Assembly: GCA_963699345.1 (NCBI GenBank)
Contig: CAVOTL010000005.1
Location: 620,001 to 684,000, forward strand
DNA: 64,000 nucleotides
Source: Bog-756 sp963699345
Lineage (GTDB): Bacteria > Actinomycetota > Acidimicrobiia > Acidimicrobiales > RAAP-2
Direction of reading: 5' to 3'
Under the pieces are notes generated by a model that was not told the DNA's origin, ran no database searches, and saw only the letters and a list, made by a program, of their open reading frames with translations. Numbering within the stretch: the stretch's first letter is position 1; each line of letters begins with the position of its first letter. The translations under genes and the position numbers were made by a program. Positions 44,273 through 52,805 of this stretch are shown in pieces.

Positions 44273-44296
44273 GGTCGACCGGCGCGCCGGTCGACC
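44273..44296. terminator. Perfect 24-base palindrome between convergent genes
   Basis: GGTCGACCGGCG followed at once by its exact reverse complement, centred at 44284/44285. It lies 10 bases after the GT2 stop and 8 bases before the end of sulfotransferase G. A strong cruciform or hairpin able to stop both transcripts. Confidence 0.6.
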
Positions 44297-44303
44297 TCCG
44301 GCG

Positions 44304-45341
44304 TCAGGGGACGAACTCGTCCGGCGCCCAGGTCGTCAGGGGGAACCGGGCCAGGACCCGCTGCATGGTGGCGATCTGCGACGGGTCCAGACGGTGCTTC
44401 CATCCGTCCGACTGGTCGGCCGACACCCGCTGGGTGGGGAATCCCTCGCCGGGTCGGTCGTTCGACGACGAGGTACTCCTCGGCCGGCCGGACTCCACTC
44501 CAGCCCCAGCTCCTCGTAGAGCTCCCGGAACCGGGCCACGGGGTCGACACAGAGCTCCTCGTGGGTCCGGCGCACCCACGAGGGCTGACGGGCGAGCGAC
44601 CGCTCGAGGGCCAGATCCAACACCCCGACCTGCCACACGAGGCGCTCGAAGGGATCGGGACCCGGCTCGGGGAGCTCGCCGTCGGCGACCATGCGCCGGA
44701 TCGTCGGCTCCTGGTCGAGCCGCACGTACCGGTCGTTCAGGTCGAGGGAGATCCAGCTGGCCAGGACGTTGCCCGGATGCCGGAGGAGCACCAGGACGTC
44801 GACGTCGAACCGGGACGCCAGCCATTCGAGGGCCAACGGCATGTACACCGTCTTGACGAACACCCGTCGGCCCGGCGCCGACGGAGCACGTCCGGTGGGC
44901 CGGTCGGGCGCCGACCATTCCGGCCAGTCGCATCAACGGAGCGAACTGCCCCCGGTAGTAGCGCCGGTTCTCCGACGGGCGCACCGCCCGCAGCATGAGT
45001 TCCGTCACGCGGAGGCGTGCGCTCCCGGGAGCCCCGTCCATCACCCAGGACCACAGCTCGGCGAGCCGGTCGTCCCGGTCCCCCGGCCCCAGGACCGGAT
45101 ACCGGCCGCTGCGACGTTTCGCCCAGATCGCCGGGGCCGACCGGACCTCGTTGTCGGGCTCCATGAGGGACTGCAGGTGCGGGTCGGCCGCCAGTGCCCG
45201 CATCGTCCACGTGGTGCCGGACCGGGGTATCCCGGCCAACACGAGGGGGCGGCCCCCGGGGCGGACGGACCGCTCACCGATGGCGGGACGCGGCCGGCGC
45301 ATCGGCCGGACACCGCCCCCTGCCCCTGCTCCGGTGGTCAC
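44304..45341 (-). CDS. Sulfotransferase G, three frame breaks
   Basis: Closest relative in the window is sulfotransferase I (55151). Frame 1 gives LVLAGIPRSGTTWTMRALAA, APAIWAKRRSGRYPVLGPGD and SENRRYYRGQFAPLMRLAG. An extra base near 44868 moves to VFVKTVYMPLALEWLASRFD, VLVLLRHPGNVLASWISLDL (3'-phosphate site) and RTHEELCVDPVARFRELYEE. Two more extra bases near 44487 and 44466 lead to NDRPGEGFPTQRVSADQSDG and WKHRLDPSQI, the PAPS-contacting W-K-x-R-L end. Every block of the family is present, in order. The start is uncertain (GTG 45341 or ATG 45302). It is divergent from family X gene 2. Confidence 0.8.
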   Translation of the reverse strand: MTTGAGAGGGVRPMRRPRPAIGERSVRPGGRPLVLAGIPRSGTTWTMRALAADPHLQSLMEPDNEVRSAPAIWAKRRSGRYPVLGPGDRDDRLAELWSWVMDGAPGSARLRVTELMLRAVRPSENRRYYRGQFAPLMRLAGMVGARPAHRTCSVGAGPTGVRQDGVHAVGPRMAGVPVRRRRPGAPPASGQRPGQLDLPRPERPVRAARPGADDPAHGRRRRAPRAGSRSLRAPRVAGRGVGSGPRAVARPSALVGAPDPRGALCRPRGPVPGALRGAGAGVESGRPRSTSSSNDRPGEGFPTQRVSADQSDGWKHRLDPSQIATMQRVLARFPLTTWAPDEFVP

Positions 45342-45468
45342 AGCGGCAGAGTGTTGCACACTTGGGGTCCGGACGTGCCCGGTGCGCTGCCGCACCGGCG
45401 GCCTACGCCGGGGAGCGACGGGACGACCGACGCGAACGCCGCCGGCCACCGTCCGATCGACGACCAAC

Positions 45469-45474
45469 TACGCT
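45469..45474 (+). promoter_or_regulatory. -10 hexamer TACGCT
   Basis: TANNNT hexamer 37 bases before the ATG at 45512. The leader carries GAGGAGCGCG. Confidence 0.4.
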
Positions 45475-45511
45475 TCGCGGGCGGCGTCGAGCCAGGTCAC
45501 CGAGGAGCGCG

Positions 45512-46396
45512 ATGATCCACATCCTGACCGTCCACTGGATGGACCCCAAGTGGATCGACCCACAGCTGTCGTACCTCCGGCGCAACGTGGAGGAGCCGTT
45601 CACGACGTGGGCCTCGCTCGAAGGGCATCACCGACCCCGCGGACCGGGCCAAGTTCGACGTCGTCGAGGACGGCGAGGGGATGCACGCCGACAAGTTGAA
45701 CACGCTGGCCGCGCTGGTGGTCGCCACCGCCGACGCCGACGACCTGCTCGTGTTCATCGACGGGGACGCCTTTCCGGTCCGGCCCATCGCCGGGTGGTTG
45801 CGGGGCCTCCTGGACCGACTACCCGCTGGTGGCCGTCCGCCGCGACGAGAACCGGGGCGAGCGCCAGCCGCACCCGTCGTTCTGCGCCACGACCGTGGGC
45901 CTGTGGAAGGAGATCGGAGGCGACTGGCGCGAGGGCGGCACCTGGACGAGTCCGGGCGGCACCGAGGTCACCGACGTGGGCGGGACGCTGTACAACCAGC
46001 TGCCGTACCGCCGACATCGAGTGGCTGCCGCTGCTCCGCTCCAACACCAACGACCTGCATCCCGTGTGGTTCGCCGTCTACGCCGAGCACGTCTACCACC
46101 ACGGGGCCGGCTTCCGTCGCCGCGTCTCGCGCGTCGACGTGGCCGACCACGGCGACCTGGCGGCCCCGCGCCTGCGCGACACGGCGCGCCTCTACCGCAT
46201 GCGCCACGAGCGTCCGACCGACCTCCTGCGGCGGGTGAACATGGCGAATCTGCGGCACCTGTGGAACGGGCTCCGCCAGGAGCTGCCCAACTCGGAGCAG
46301 TCCCGCTACCTGGAGGATGCGACCGCGCTCTCCGACGGGGTCTACGCCGACCTGGTCGCCGACCCCGAGTTCTACCGGCGGTTCGAGACGACCTGA
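45512..46396 (+). CDS. Family X protein 2 (GT-A-like, unrecognised), three frame breaks
   Basis: Paralogue of 36469 and 54130. Frame 1: MIHILTVHWMDPKWIDPQLS. An extra G near 45628 leads to ITDPADRAKFDVVEDGEGMH and LLVFIDGDAFPVRPIAGWL. An extra C near 45810 leads to DYPLVAVRRDENRGERQPHP and GGDWREGGTWTSPGGTEVTD. An extra C near 46008 returns to frame 1: ADIEWLPLLRSNTNDLHPVW and YHHGAGFRRRVSRVD. Three +1 steps restore the original frame, so the C-terminus is read normally. It has a longer C-terminal part (NMANLRHLWNGLRQEL) than the other copies. Divergent neighbour is sulfotransferase G. Function unknown; D-G-D suggests a nucleotide-sugar enzyme. Confidence 0.75.
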   Translation: MIHILTVHWMDPKWIDPQLSYLRRNVEEPFTTWASLEGHHRPRGPGQVRRRRGRRGDARRQVEHAGRAGGRHRRRRRPARVHRRGRLSGPAHRRVVAGPPGPTTRWWPSAATRTGASASRTRRSAPRPWACGRRSEATGARAAPGRVRAAPRSPTWAGRCTTSCRTADIEWLPLLRSNTNDLHPVWFAVYAEHVYHHGAGFRRRVSRVDVADHGDLAAPRLRDTARLYRMRHERPTDLLRRVNMANLRHLWNGLRQELPNSEQSRYLEDATALSDGVYADLVADPEFYRRFETT

Positions 46397-46412
46397 CGTC
46401 GAACAGCGGTGG

Positions 46413-47332
46413 TCAGCCGTCGGCGGTCCCGCCGGCCACGGTGGCCGAGGCGCGGTGCCGGGCCGACCACCGGTACCCGATCGACTTCCGCGCCGCCGGG
46501 ACCAACTCCTGGGCGGCGCGCCTCGCCGTCAGCAGCTCGACACTGCCCGACCGGTACGGATGGGCGGGCAGGAGTCCCGCAGCGCCTCCCACGTGCCCGG
46601 GCACCCGGTGCAACCGCTGCGTCCATGGTGCCGTCGTCGAGCTCGCGGTAGGGCATGGCCAGGAGGCGCTCGACGATCTCGTCGTAGTGGTCGGTCAGGA
46701 CCGTCGAACGGCGGTCGAGCCCGCGCACCACACCCAGGCCCGGTGGGGCCCCAGTCCGCCACGGCCACCTCGAGGTCGGGACGCCACTCCCGCAGGGCCA
46801 CGATCAGGCGCCAGACGTCGCCGCTCCACAGCACGGTCGTGCGCTCCCGGGCCGCGCCCTCCTCACTCTGGGGGAGGCAGTCGTGGATCAGCACGGTGGT
46901 GTCCGGATGCGACGCCCGCTCCAGGTTGACGAAGTCCCGGAGGGCGAACTCGAAGTGGTGCATCCCGTCGATGAAGGCGAGGTCCAGCGGTGCCCCGCCG
47001 AGCACCTCGCCGAGGTCGCGGGTGGCGAAGAACTCGTCACTGGTCTGGGCGAAGACCTGCTGGCCCCGGGCGACGGGGCGCTCGAGGCGGGGCTCGGGGT
47101 CGATCCCCACGCACCTCGTGCCCGGCAGGGCGAGCCGGAACGTCCGACCGGTCGACACGCCGATCTCGACGTAGGTCCGGGGCACCAGATGGCGGTGGAC
47201 CAGGTCCATGGCGTCGTAGTACGGGAGGTCGGGCTTGACGCACCGCCTGTAGATCCGGTCGACGAGTTCCACGGTGCTGGGATTGTAGGGGACGCCCGAC
47301 GCCACGGCGCCGTCGGCGTCGCCGTCCGTCAC
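46413..47332 (-). CDS. Class I methyltransferase (Methyltransf_24-like), two frame breaks
   Basis: N-terminal frame: PYNPSTVELVDRIYRRCVKP, YVEIGVSTGRTFRLALPG (motif I), CVGIDPEPRLERPVARGQQV (motif II), PLDLAFIDGMHHFEFALRDF and TTVLIHDCLPQ. An extra C near 46735 leads to LGVVRGLDRRSTVLTDHYDE and VERLLAMPYRELDDGT. A further extra base near 46622 gives a basic C-terminus ending at 46413. The D-x-x-H-x-F pattern is usual for this O-methyltransferase-like group. The GTG start is 17 bases after the asnB stop, so asnB and this gene are likely co-transcribed. Acceptor unknown. Confidence 0.75.
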
Positions 47333-47348
47333 CGGGACGGCGGCCCGG

Positions 47349-49319
47349 TCATCCCCCGGGCACCCAGCGGTCGAGCCAGGCCTGCAGCACCAGCACGTCC
47401 CAGAGCTCGTAGCCGAGGTCACGGCGTCCCGCCAGGTGCTGCTTCCAGGCCGTCCGCACCGGGGCCGGATCGAGCAGGCCCTGGTCGACGAGGCGGCGGG
47501 AGCCGAGGAGCTCCTCGGCCCACGGCCGCAGCGGTCCGCGCAGCCACGCCCCGATGGGTACGCCGAACCCCATCTTGGGCCGGTCCACCAGACCCGGCGG
47601 GACGTGGCGGTACAGCACCTGGCGCAGGATCCACTTCGTCGTCCCCGAGCGCAGCTTGACGCCCATCGGCAGCTTCCAGGCCAGCTCGAACACCCGCCGG
47701 TCGAGGAACGGGACCCGGGTCTCCAGCGAGGTCGACATCGCCGCCCGGTCCACCTTGGTCAGGATGTCGTCGGGCAGATACCCGGTCACGTCCCACAGCA
47801 GCATCAGTTCGGTGATGTCGGACAGCGGGGACGGGGGCGCCGACGACGAGGGTCCCGGCGGGGGTGCCCCCACGACCATCGACTCGGCCTGCTCCCAGTG
47901 GGACGTCAGCGAGTGGTAGGCCTCCTCGGGGCCCGACGCGGCGAGCACCCGTCCGACCTTCGCCACCTTGGTCGACGGCGTCCGCACCTGCAGGCGGGCC
48001 GGGAGGACGCGCGTGATGCCGGCGGCACCGTCCACGAGTCCCGGGGGCAGTGCCTGAAGGGCGGAGCCCGTCAGCCGCCGCACGGGGTCGGGCAGGGTCG
48101 CCCCCCGGCGCCACAGACGGTCGAGCCAGGCGTGTCGGTTGTACCCGGCGAACAGCTCGTCGCCCCCGTCACCCGAGAGCGCCACCGTCACCTGGGTCCG
48201 GGCGAGCTCGCTCACGAGCAGCATCGGGATCTGCGAGACGTCGGCGAACGGCTCGTCCCAGATCTCCGGGAGCCGGGGGATGACCGCCGCGGCGTCCCGG
48301 TCGGTGACCCGCAGCGAGGTGTGGTCGGTCCCCAGGTGGGCGGCCACCGCCGCCGCGTCCACGGACTCGTCGAAGGCGCGGTCGGCGAAGCCCACGGAGA
48401 ACGTGTGGACGGGCCGCCGGCCGGCCCGCTGCATGAGCGCCACGACGACGCTGGAGTCGACCCCTCCGGAGAGGAAGGCGCCGACGGGCACGTCGGCCAC
48501 CATGCGGGCCGCCACGGCATCGGACAGGACCTGCTCGAGCCGGTCGACCAGGTCGTCGTCGCCCCCGGTCCCGGGTGCATCCATCCCCTCGCCCATCGCC
48601 TCGACGATCGACTCCGACGCCGACCAGTACGCACGGACCGGGGGCGGCGAGCCGGGTCCGTCCTGCTCGCTGAACGTGACCCACCGACCCGGCGCCAGTT
48701 TGGCGATCCCGGCGAACGCGGTGGCCGGCGCCGGAACGCAGTTGTGGCGCAGGAACGAGGCGACCGCCCCGCGGTCCAGGGTCGGGACGAATTCGGGCAG
48801 GGCGTGGAACGCCTTCAGCTCCGAGGCGAAGGCCAACCGGCGCCCCACCCAGCCGTAGTAGAGCGGCTTTTCGCCGAAACGGTCCCGCACGAGGTGGAGC
48901 TCGGCCCGCCGGCGGTCCCAGAGGGCGATGGCGAACATCCCCTCGATCCGGTCGAGCGTGCGCTCGACCCCCCACGCCTGGACCGCGCCGACGAGCACCT
49001 CGGTGTCCGACCCGCCCCGGAAGGACAGTCCCTGCCCGGTGAGTTGCGAGCGCAGCTCCTCGAAGTTGTAGATCTCTCCGTTGTAACTGACGATCCACCG
49101 GCCGTCGGCCGATGCCATCGGCTGGTGCCCCTGGGGACTGAGGTCGACGACCGCCAGTCGCCGGTGGCCCAACGCGATCCGGCCGTCGGGGTCGACCCAC
49201 AGTCCGTCGTCGTCCGGACCGCGGTGCGCGAGGGTCGCGGCCATGGCCACCGCCTCCGCCCCGAGTCGGTCCACGCCACCGCTCCGCGTGGGGTCGAACA
49301 GGCCGGCGATCCCGCACAT
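47349..49319 (-). CDS. asnB: Asparagine synthase (glutamine-hydrolysing)
   Basis: A 656-residue class II glutamine amidotransferase. C2 directly after the initiator is the nucleophile (MCGIAGLF). SYNGEIYNFEELR and GGSDTEVLVGA belong to the glutaminase part. GAFLSGGVDSSVVVALM (PP-loop S-G-G-V-D-S) and VTVALSGDGGDELFAGYNRH belong to the synthetase part. Unlike its neighbours it has no frame break over almost 2 kb. AsnB homologues in glycan clusters often amidate a sugar acid or other carboxylate rather than making free asparagine, so amidation of a uronate is possible here (inference). It is divergent from sulfotransferase H. Confidence 0.9.
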   Translation of the reverse strand: MCGIAGLFDPTRSGGVDRLGAEAVAMAATLAHRGPDDDGLWVDPDGRIALGHRRLAVVDLSPQGHQPMASADGRWIVSYNGEIYNFEELRSQLTGQGLSFRGGSDTEVLVGAVQAWGVERTLDRIEGMFAIALWDRRRAELHLVRDRFGEKPLYYGWVGRRLAFASELKAFHALPEFVPTLDRGAVASFLRHNCVPAPATAFAGIAKLAPGRWVTFSEQDGPGSPPPVRAYWSASESIVEAMGEGMDAPGTGGDDDLVDRLEQVLSDAVAARMVADVPVGAFLSGGVDSSVVVALMQRAGRRPVHTFSVGFADRAFDESVDAAAVAAHLGTDHTSLRVTDRDAAAVIPRLPEIWDEPFADVSQIPMLLVSELARTQVTVALSGDGGDELFAGYNRHAWLDRLWRRGATLPDPVRRLTGSALQALPPGLVDGAAGITRVLPARLQVRTPSTKVAKVGRVLAASGPEEAYHSLTSHWEQAESMVVGAPPPGPSSSAPPSPLSDITELMLLWDVTGYLPDDILTKVDRAAMSTSLETRVPFLDRRVFELAWKLPMGVKLRSGTTKWILRQVLYRHVPPGLVDRPKMGFGVPIGAWLRGPLRPWAEELLGSRRLVDQGLLDPAPVRTAWKQHLAGRRDLGYELWDVLVLQAWLDRWVPGG

Positions 49320-49506
49320 GTCAGCGCCCGATGCGCGTCGGGACGGAGGGGATGTCGGCGCCGGATCGTCCGATTTCGACGCCGCGACCCATCGTCAGAT
49401 CATCGGCGCACACACGGGTGACGTCAAATGACACGGGCCGCGGACGCCCGCGCCACGTCCCCCTCCATGGCTTGTGGCCCCTGCACCCGTGTGGCATTGT
49501 GCGGCG

Positions 49507-50449
49507 GTGGCTGCCGCGGACTACAGCGACCGTCTGCGGGAACAAGCCAAGGAGCAGTTCGCCAGACTCCCGCCGGGGCTGCGCCGCCACGTCCTCCACG
49601 GCCTCGGACGGTACGCACCGTGGGAGTCCGGCTTCGATTTCACCCCCCCGATCCCGTTGCCGGGAGAGGAGACGGGTCCCCCCGATTTCGTCGGCATCGG
49701 GGTCCAGAAGTGCGGTACCACGTGGTGGTACGACCTCCTCATGAGTCACCCGCGCCTCTACGCCCGCGCGGACATCCACAAGGAGCGGCACTACTTCGAC
49801 CGCTTCGGGGCCGCGGCGTTCGAGCAGTCGGACCGGGACGGCTACGCCGGGTGGTTCCCGCGCCGGCCGGGGACACTCACCGGCGAATGGACGCCGGACT
49901 ACTTCGGGCTGCCGTGGGCACCCCTGCTGCTCCGGGGGGCGGCCCCCGACGCGCGCCTTCCTCCTGCTGCTGCGGGACCCCGTCGAGCGCTTCCGGTCGG
50001 GCCTGGCCCACCGCCGGCGAATGGGCGAGCCGTCGGGTCCGGCGGCGGTCAACGACGCCATCCAGCGCGGCTTCTACTTCCGACTGCTCAACGACTGGCT
50101 GCACCACTTCGACCGTCGCCAGCTGCACATCCTCCAGTACGAGCGTTGCGCCTCCGACCCCGTCGGTCAGCTGCGATCCACCTTCCACTTCCTCGGACTC
50201 GAGGAGGCCGAACTGGCGCACCGCCCGCCGGAGCAGCCGGCGGCCGTGCGGACCGGGAACGACGAGACGTCCCTCGACCTCGACCCCACCGTCCGCAAGC
50301 GCCTGGTCTCCCTCTACTCGTCCGACGTGGTGAGCCTGGCCAGGACCCTGCCCAGCATCGACCTCGGGCTCTGGCCCAACTTCGCCCACCTCTCCCCCGG
50401 CCCCGGGCCGGCGGGCGACGACGCGCCCCCGACGGCCGGGTCCACCTGA
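49507..50449 (+). CDS. Sulfotransferase H, one frame break
   Basis: Frame 1: PPDFVGIGVQKCGTTWWYDL, the PAPS loop, HKERHYFDRFGAAAFEQSDR and LTGEWTPDYFGLPWAPLLL. An extra C near 49962 shifts to FLLLLRDPVERFRSGLAHRR, the 3'-phosphate site. FYFRLLNDWLHHFDRRQLHI, YERCASDPVGQLRSTFHFLG and a C-terminus SLYSSDVVSLARTLPSIDL follow. The layout is that of bacterial heparan-sulfotransferase-like enzymes. GTG at 49507 is the most likely start; upstream the frame has no domain content. Divergent from asnB with 187 bases between. Confidence 0.85.
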
Positions 50450-50738
50450 GGCATCGGCCGGGCCGGGCGTCGATCGGCCGCCGCGCCGCCCTCGTCGGGG
50501 ACGGCTCGTCTCCGAGGAACCGCCGTGACCCACCTCGTGGTCCCTGTCGTGCGGGCATCGCCCGGTGGCGCCGAATGGGGGTACCGGTCTCGCGGGGCTA
50601 GGCTACGCCTGCCGCTGGATACAGGCGCTTCGACGCAGACTCGGGGGAGTTCACGATTCGAACAACACGATCTTCGGAGGGGCGCCCGCCCGTCCGCGTC
50701 GCGCCAGGGCCTGTGGAACGCCAGGGACTCCGACCCAG

Positions 50739-51578
50739 ATGATGATCAGCGTCGTACTCCCCGTCCGCGACGGCATGCCGTGGCTCGAACAGCAGCTGCG
50801 GGCCTTGGCCGACCAGGACTGCTCCGAGCCGTGGGAGGTCATCGTGGCCGACAACGGCTCCCGCGACGGGAGCGGCGAGTTCGCCCGGTGCTGGGCGGCC
50901 GACCACGAGCGGTTCCGGGTCGTCGACGCATCGGCGCTGCACGGCGCTCCGGCCGCCCGCAACGTCGGCGTCCGCGCCGCCACCGGCGAGTTCATCGCCT
51001 TCTGCGATGCCGACGACGTCGTCCGCAAAGGCTGGCTGTCGGCGTGTGTGGAGGGCCTGCGCGACGCGGACATCGTGGCCGGGGCGTTCGACTTCTGGTC
51101 GCTCAACGGTTCCCGGAAGTCGCCCGACGCCCCGGCCGCCATCCGCCAACTCGGCTTCCTCCCGGCCGGCCTGGGCGCGAACCTCGCCGTCCGGCGGTCG
51201 GTGTTCGACGGGGTCGGTGGTTTCAACGAGGACCTGCTGCTGGGGGAGGACATCGATCTCTGCTGGCGCCTGCAGCTCCAGGGGTTCCGCTTCGCGTTCG
51301 CTCCCGAGGCCGTGGTGGCCAAGCGCGAGGAGACCGGGTTCGGGAAGATCTTCCTGAAGGCGTTCTCCTACGGCCGGTCGGGGCCCGCCCTCTACCGGCG
51401 CTACCGGGCGGACGGGGCGCACCGCAACCTCATCGGCGCCTCGAAGTCGTGGGTGTGGCTCATCGTGTCCCTGCCCCTGCTCTACGACCGGTACCGCCGG
51501 ATGCAGTGGGCCCGCGCCGCAGGCATGCGATCCGGCCGACTGGTCGGATCGATCGCCCAGTCGGTGTTCTTCCCGTAG
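50739..51578 (+). CDS. GT2 glycosyltransferase
   Basis: A 279-residue intact GT-A enzyme. MISVVLPVRDGMPWLEQQLR, VIVADNGSRDGSGEF, PAARNVGVRAATGEFIAFCD then the D-x-D site CDADDVVRKGW (about residues 89-99), GVGGFNEDLLLGEDIDLCWR with the catalytic E-D, and a C-terminal amphipathic region likely resting on the membrane. Two ATGs stand in tandem (50739 and 50742) after AGGGACTCCGACCC. The 289-base gap upstream holds a TAGGCT hexamer at 50599 but no gene that I can see. Sugar unknown. Confidence 0.9.
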   Translation: MMISVVLPVRDGMPWLEQQLRALADQDCSEPWEVIVADNGSRDGSGEFARCWAADHERFRVVDASALHGAPAARNVGVRAATGEFIAFCDADDVVRKGWLSACVEGLRDADIVAGAFDFWSLNGSRKSPDAPAAIRQLGFLPAGLGANLAVRRSVFDGVGGFNEDLLLGEDIDLCWRLQLQGFRFAFAPEAVVAKREETGFGKIFLKAFSYGRSGPALYRRYRADGAHRNLIGASKSWVWLIVSLPLLYDRYRRMQWARAAGMRSGRLVGSIAQSVFFP

Positions 51579-51592
51579 CCCGCACGGGACCA

Positions 51593-51609
51593 CGGTTCCC
51601 GAGGAACCG
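51593..51609. terminator. Hairpin between GT2 and the ABC ATPase gene
   Basis: CGGTTCC-CGA-GGAACCG: perfect seven-base stem, three-base loop, in the 36 bases between convergent stops. Confidence 0.55.
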
Positions 51610-51614
51610 GGCGA

Positions 51615-52805
51615 TCAGGAGATCTGCCAGGTGGCCCCGACGTAGATGGGCGACAGCACCATCACCCCTTCGGGGGGCTCGCGGCGCTGCGGGCCGAACG
51701 CGTCGAACGAGATGAGGGGCTGCCACTGGAGGAACGGGTCGCGCCGCCCCCGGGGGAAGCCGGTGATGGAGAACCACAGGGAGTAGTGGCCCTTGGGAAG
51801 CGGCAGGTACCCGAGACGGCAACGGACCTCGAACTCCCCTGCCGGCATCGCCGCCTGCTGGTTGACCACGAACATCGGGAACGCCGTCCCCTGCGAGATC
51901 CCGAGGTAGTAGCTGGCCTCCGCCCGCTCCGGCGACAGCAACCTCAGCACGACCTCGGTCTCGCACTCCGACCGGAGTTGGCCGCCGTCGACGGCGTGGA
52001 TCTCCGCCTTGAGCACCTGCACCGCGCCCTCCTTGGAGGACAGGAGCGTCGCGTTCTTCTCGACGGCGGTGCGGTACAGGGAGACGACCTCCTTGCTCGG
52101 ACCGGACGCCCGCACCACGGCGTCCGACAGCCACACCGCCTTCTCGCAGGCGGCCTCGACGGACGCGAGGTCGTGGGAGACGTACAGCAGCGTGGTGCCC
52201 GACCGGACGATCTCGTCGATCCGCTGGAGGCACTTCTGCTGGAAGTTGGCGTCCCCCACGGACAGGACCTCGTCGACGAGCAGCACGTCGGGTTCGAGGT
52301 AGGCGGCGATGGCGAACCCGAGTCGCATCTGCATGCCGAGGGAGAAGAACTTCACCTGCCGGTCGATGGCGTCCGTCAGGTCGGCGAACTCGACGATGGT
52401 GTCGAACTTCTTGCGGATGTTCTCGCGTCCCATCCCGAGGACCGCGCCGTACAGGAAGACGTTCTCGCGCCCGGTCAGGTCGGGGTGGAGGCCGGCGGTC
52501 ACGCTGAGCAGCGCGCCGATGCGGCCCTGGACCCGGACGGAGCCGGCGGTCTGGTAGGTCACCTTGCTCAGGACCTTGAGCAACGTGGTCTTGCCGGAGC
52601 CGTTGATGCCGATGAGCGCGAGGCTCCCACCGGGCTCGACCTCCAGGTTCACGTCCTTCAGGACCCACCGGTACTCGGGATCGCCGGCCAGCACCGACTT
52701 GCGGAGGCGCAGCAACTGGTCGTAGAAGAGCGGCTTGGCGCGGTCGGCCCGGAACTTCTTCCAGACGTGCTCGACCCGGATGCTCCCGTCAGGCAATGTC
52801 GGCAA
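51615..52805 (-). CDS. wzt: Wzt-type polysaccharide ABC exporter ATPase
   Basis: A 396-residue protein. The ATPase domain has Walker A GINGSGKT (66-73), the signature FFSLGMQMRLGF (about 153-164, S-L-G-M in place of the common S-S-G-M) and Walker B VLLVDE (174-179) with LSVGDANFQQKC, which is typical of the teichoic acid/O-antigen exporter family. Residues about 260-396 form an extra C-terminal beta-rich domain (TEVVLRLLSPERAEASYYLG, VRCRLGYLPLPKGHYSLWFS) like the Wzt-C domain that recognises the capped non-reducing end of the glycan. It overlaps the permease gene by 17 bases. It powers export of a glycan made inside the cell. Confidence 0.9.
   Translation of the reverse strand: MPTLPDGSIRVEHVWKKFRADRAKPLFYDQLLRLRKSVLAGDPEYRWVLKDVNLEVEPGGSLALIGINGSGKTTLLKVLSKVTYQTAGSVRVQGRIGALLSVTAGLHPDLTGRENVFLYGAVLGMGRENIRKKFDTIVEFADLTDAIDRQVKFFSLGMQMRLGFAIAAYLEPDVLLVDEVLSVGDANFQQKCLQRIDEIVRSGTTLLYVSHDLASVEAACEKAVWLSDAVVRASGPSKEVVSLYRTAVEKNATLLSSKEGAVQVLKAEIHAVDGGQLRSECETEVVLRLLSPERAEASYYLGISQGTAFPMFVVNQQAAMPAGEFEVRCRLGYLPLPKGHYSLWFSITGFPRGRRDPFLQWQPLISFDAFGPQRREPPEGVMVLSPIYVGATWQIS

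Noticed and set aside
49321..49437. Short minus-strand frame ending at the asnB ATG as a coupled leader gene
   Set aside because: No -10 hexamer at the proper distance, no ribosome binding site, and the frame continues far upstream as a shadow of sulfotransferase H.
35292..49962. Programmed ribosomal frameshifting in the sulfotransferases and family X genes
   Set aside because: The breaks differ in sequence context, occur up to three times per gene, and affect unrelated families in one stretch. Sequence error explains them better.
35292..49962. Region as a graveyard of true pseudogenes
   Set aside because: All catalytic blocks are preserved on both sides of each break, there are no in-frame stop substitutions or large deletions, and breaks often compensate.
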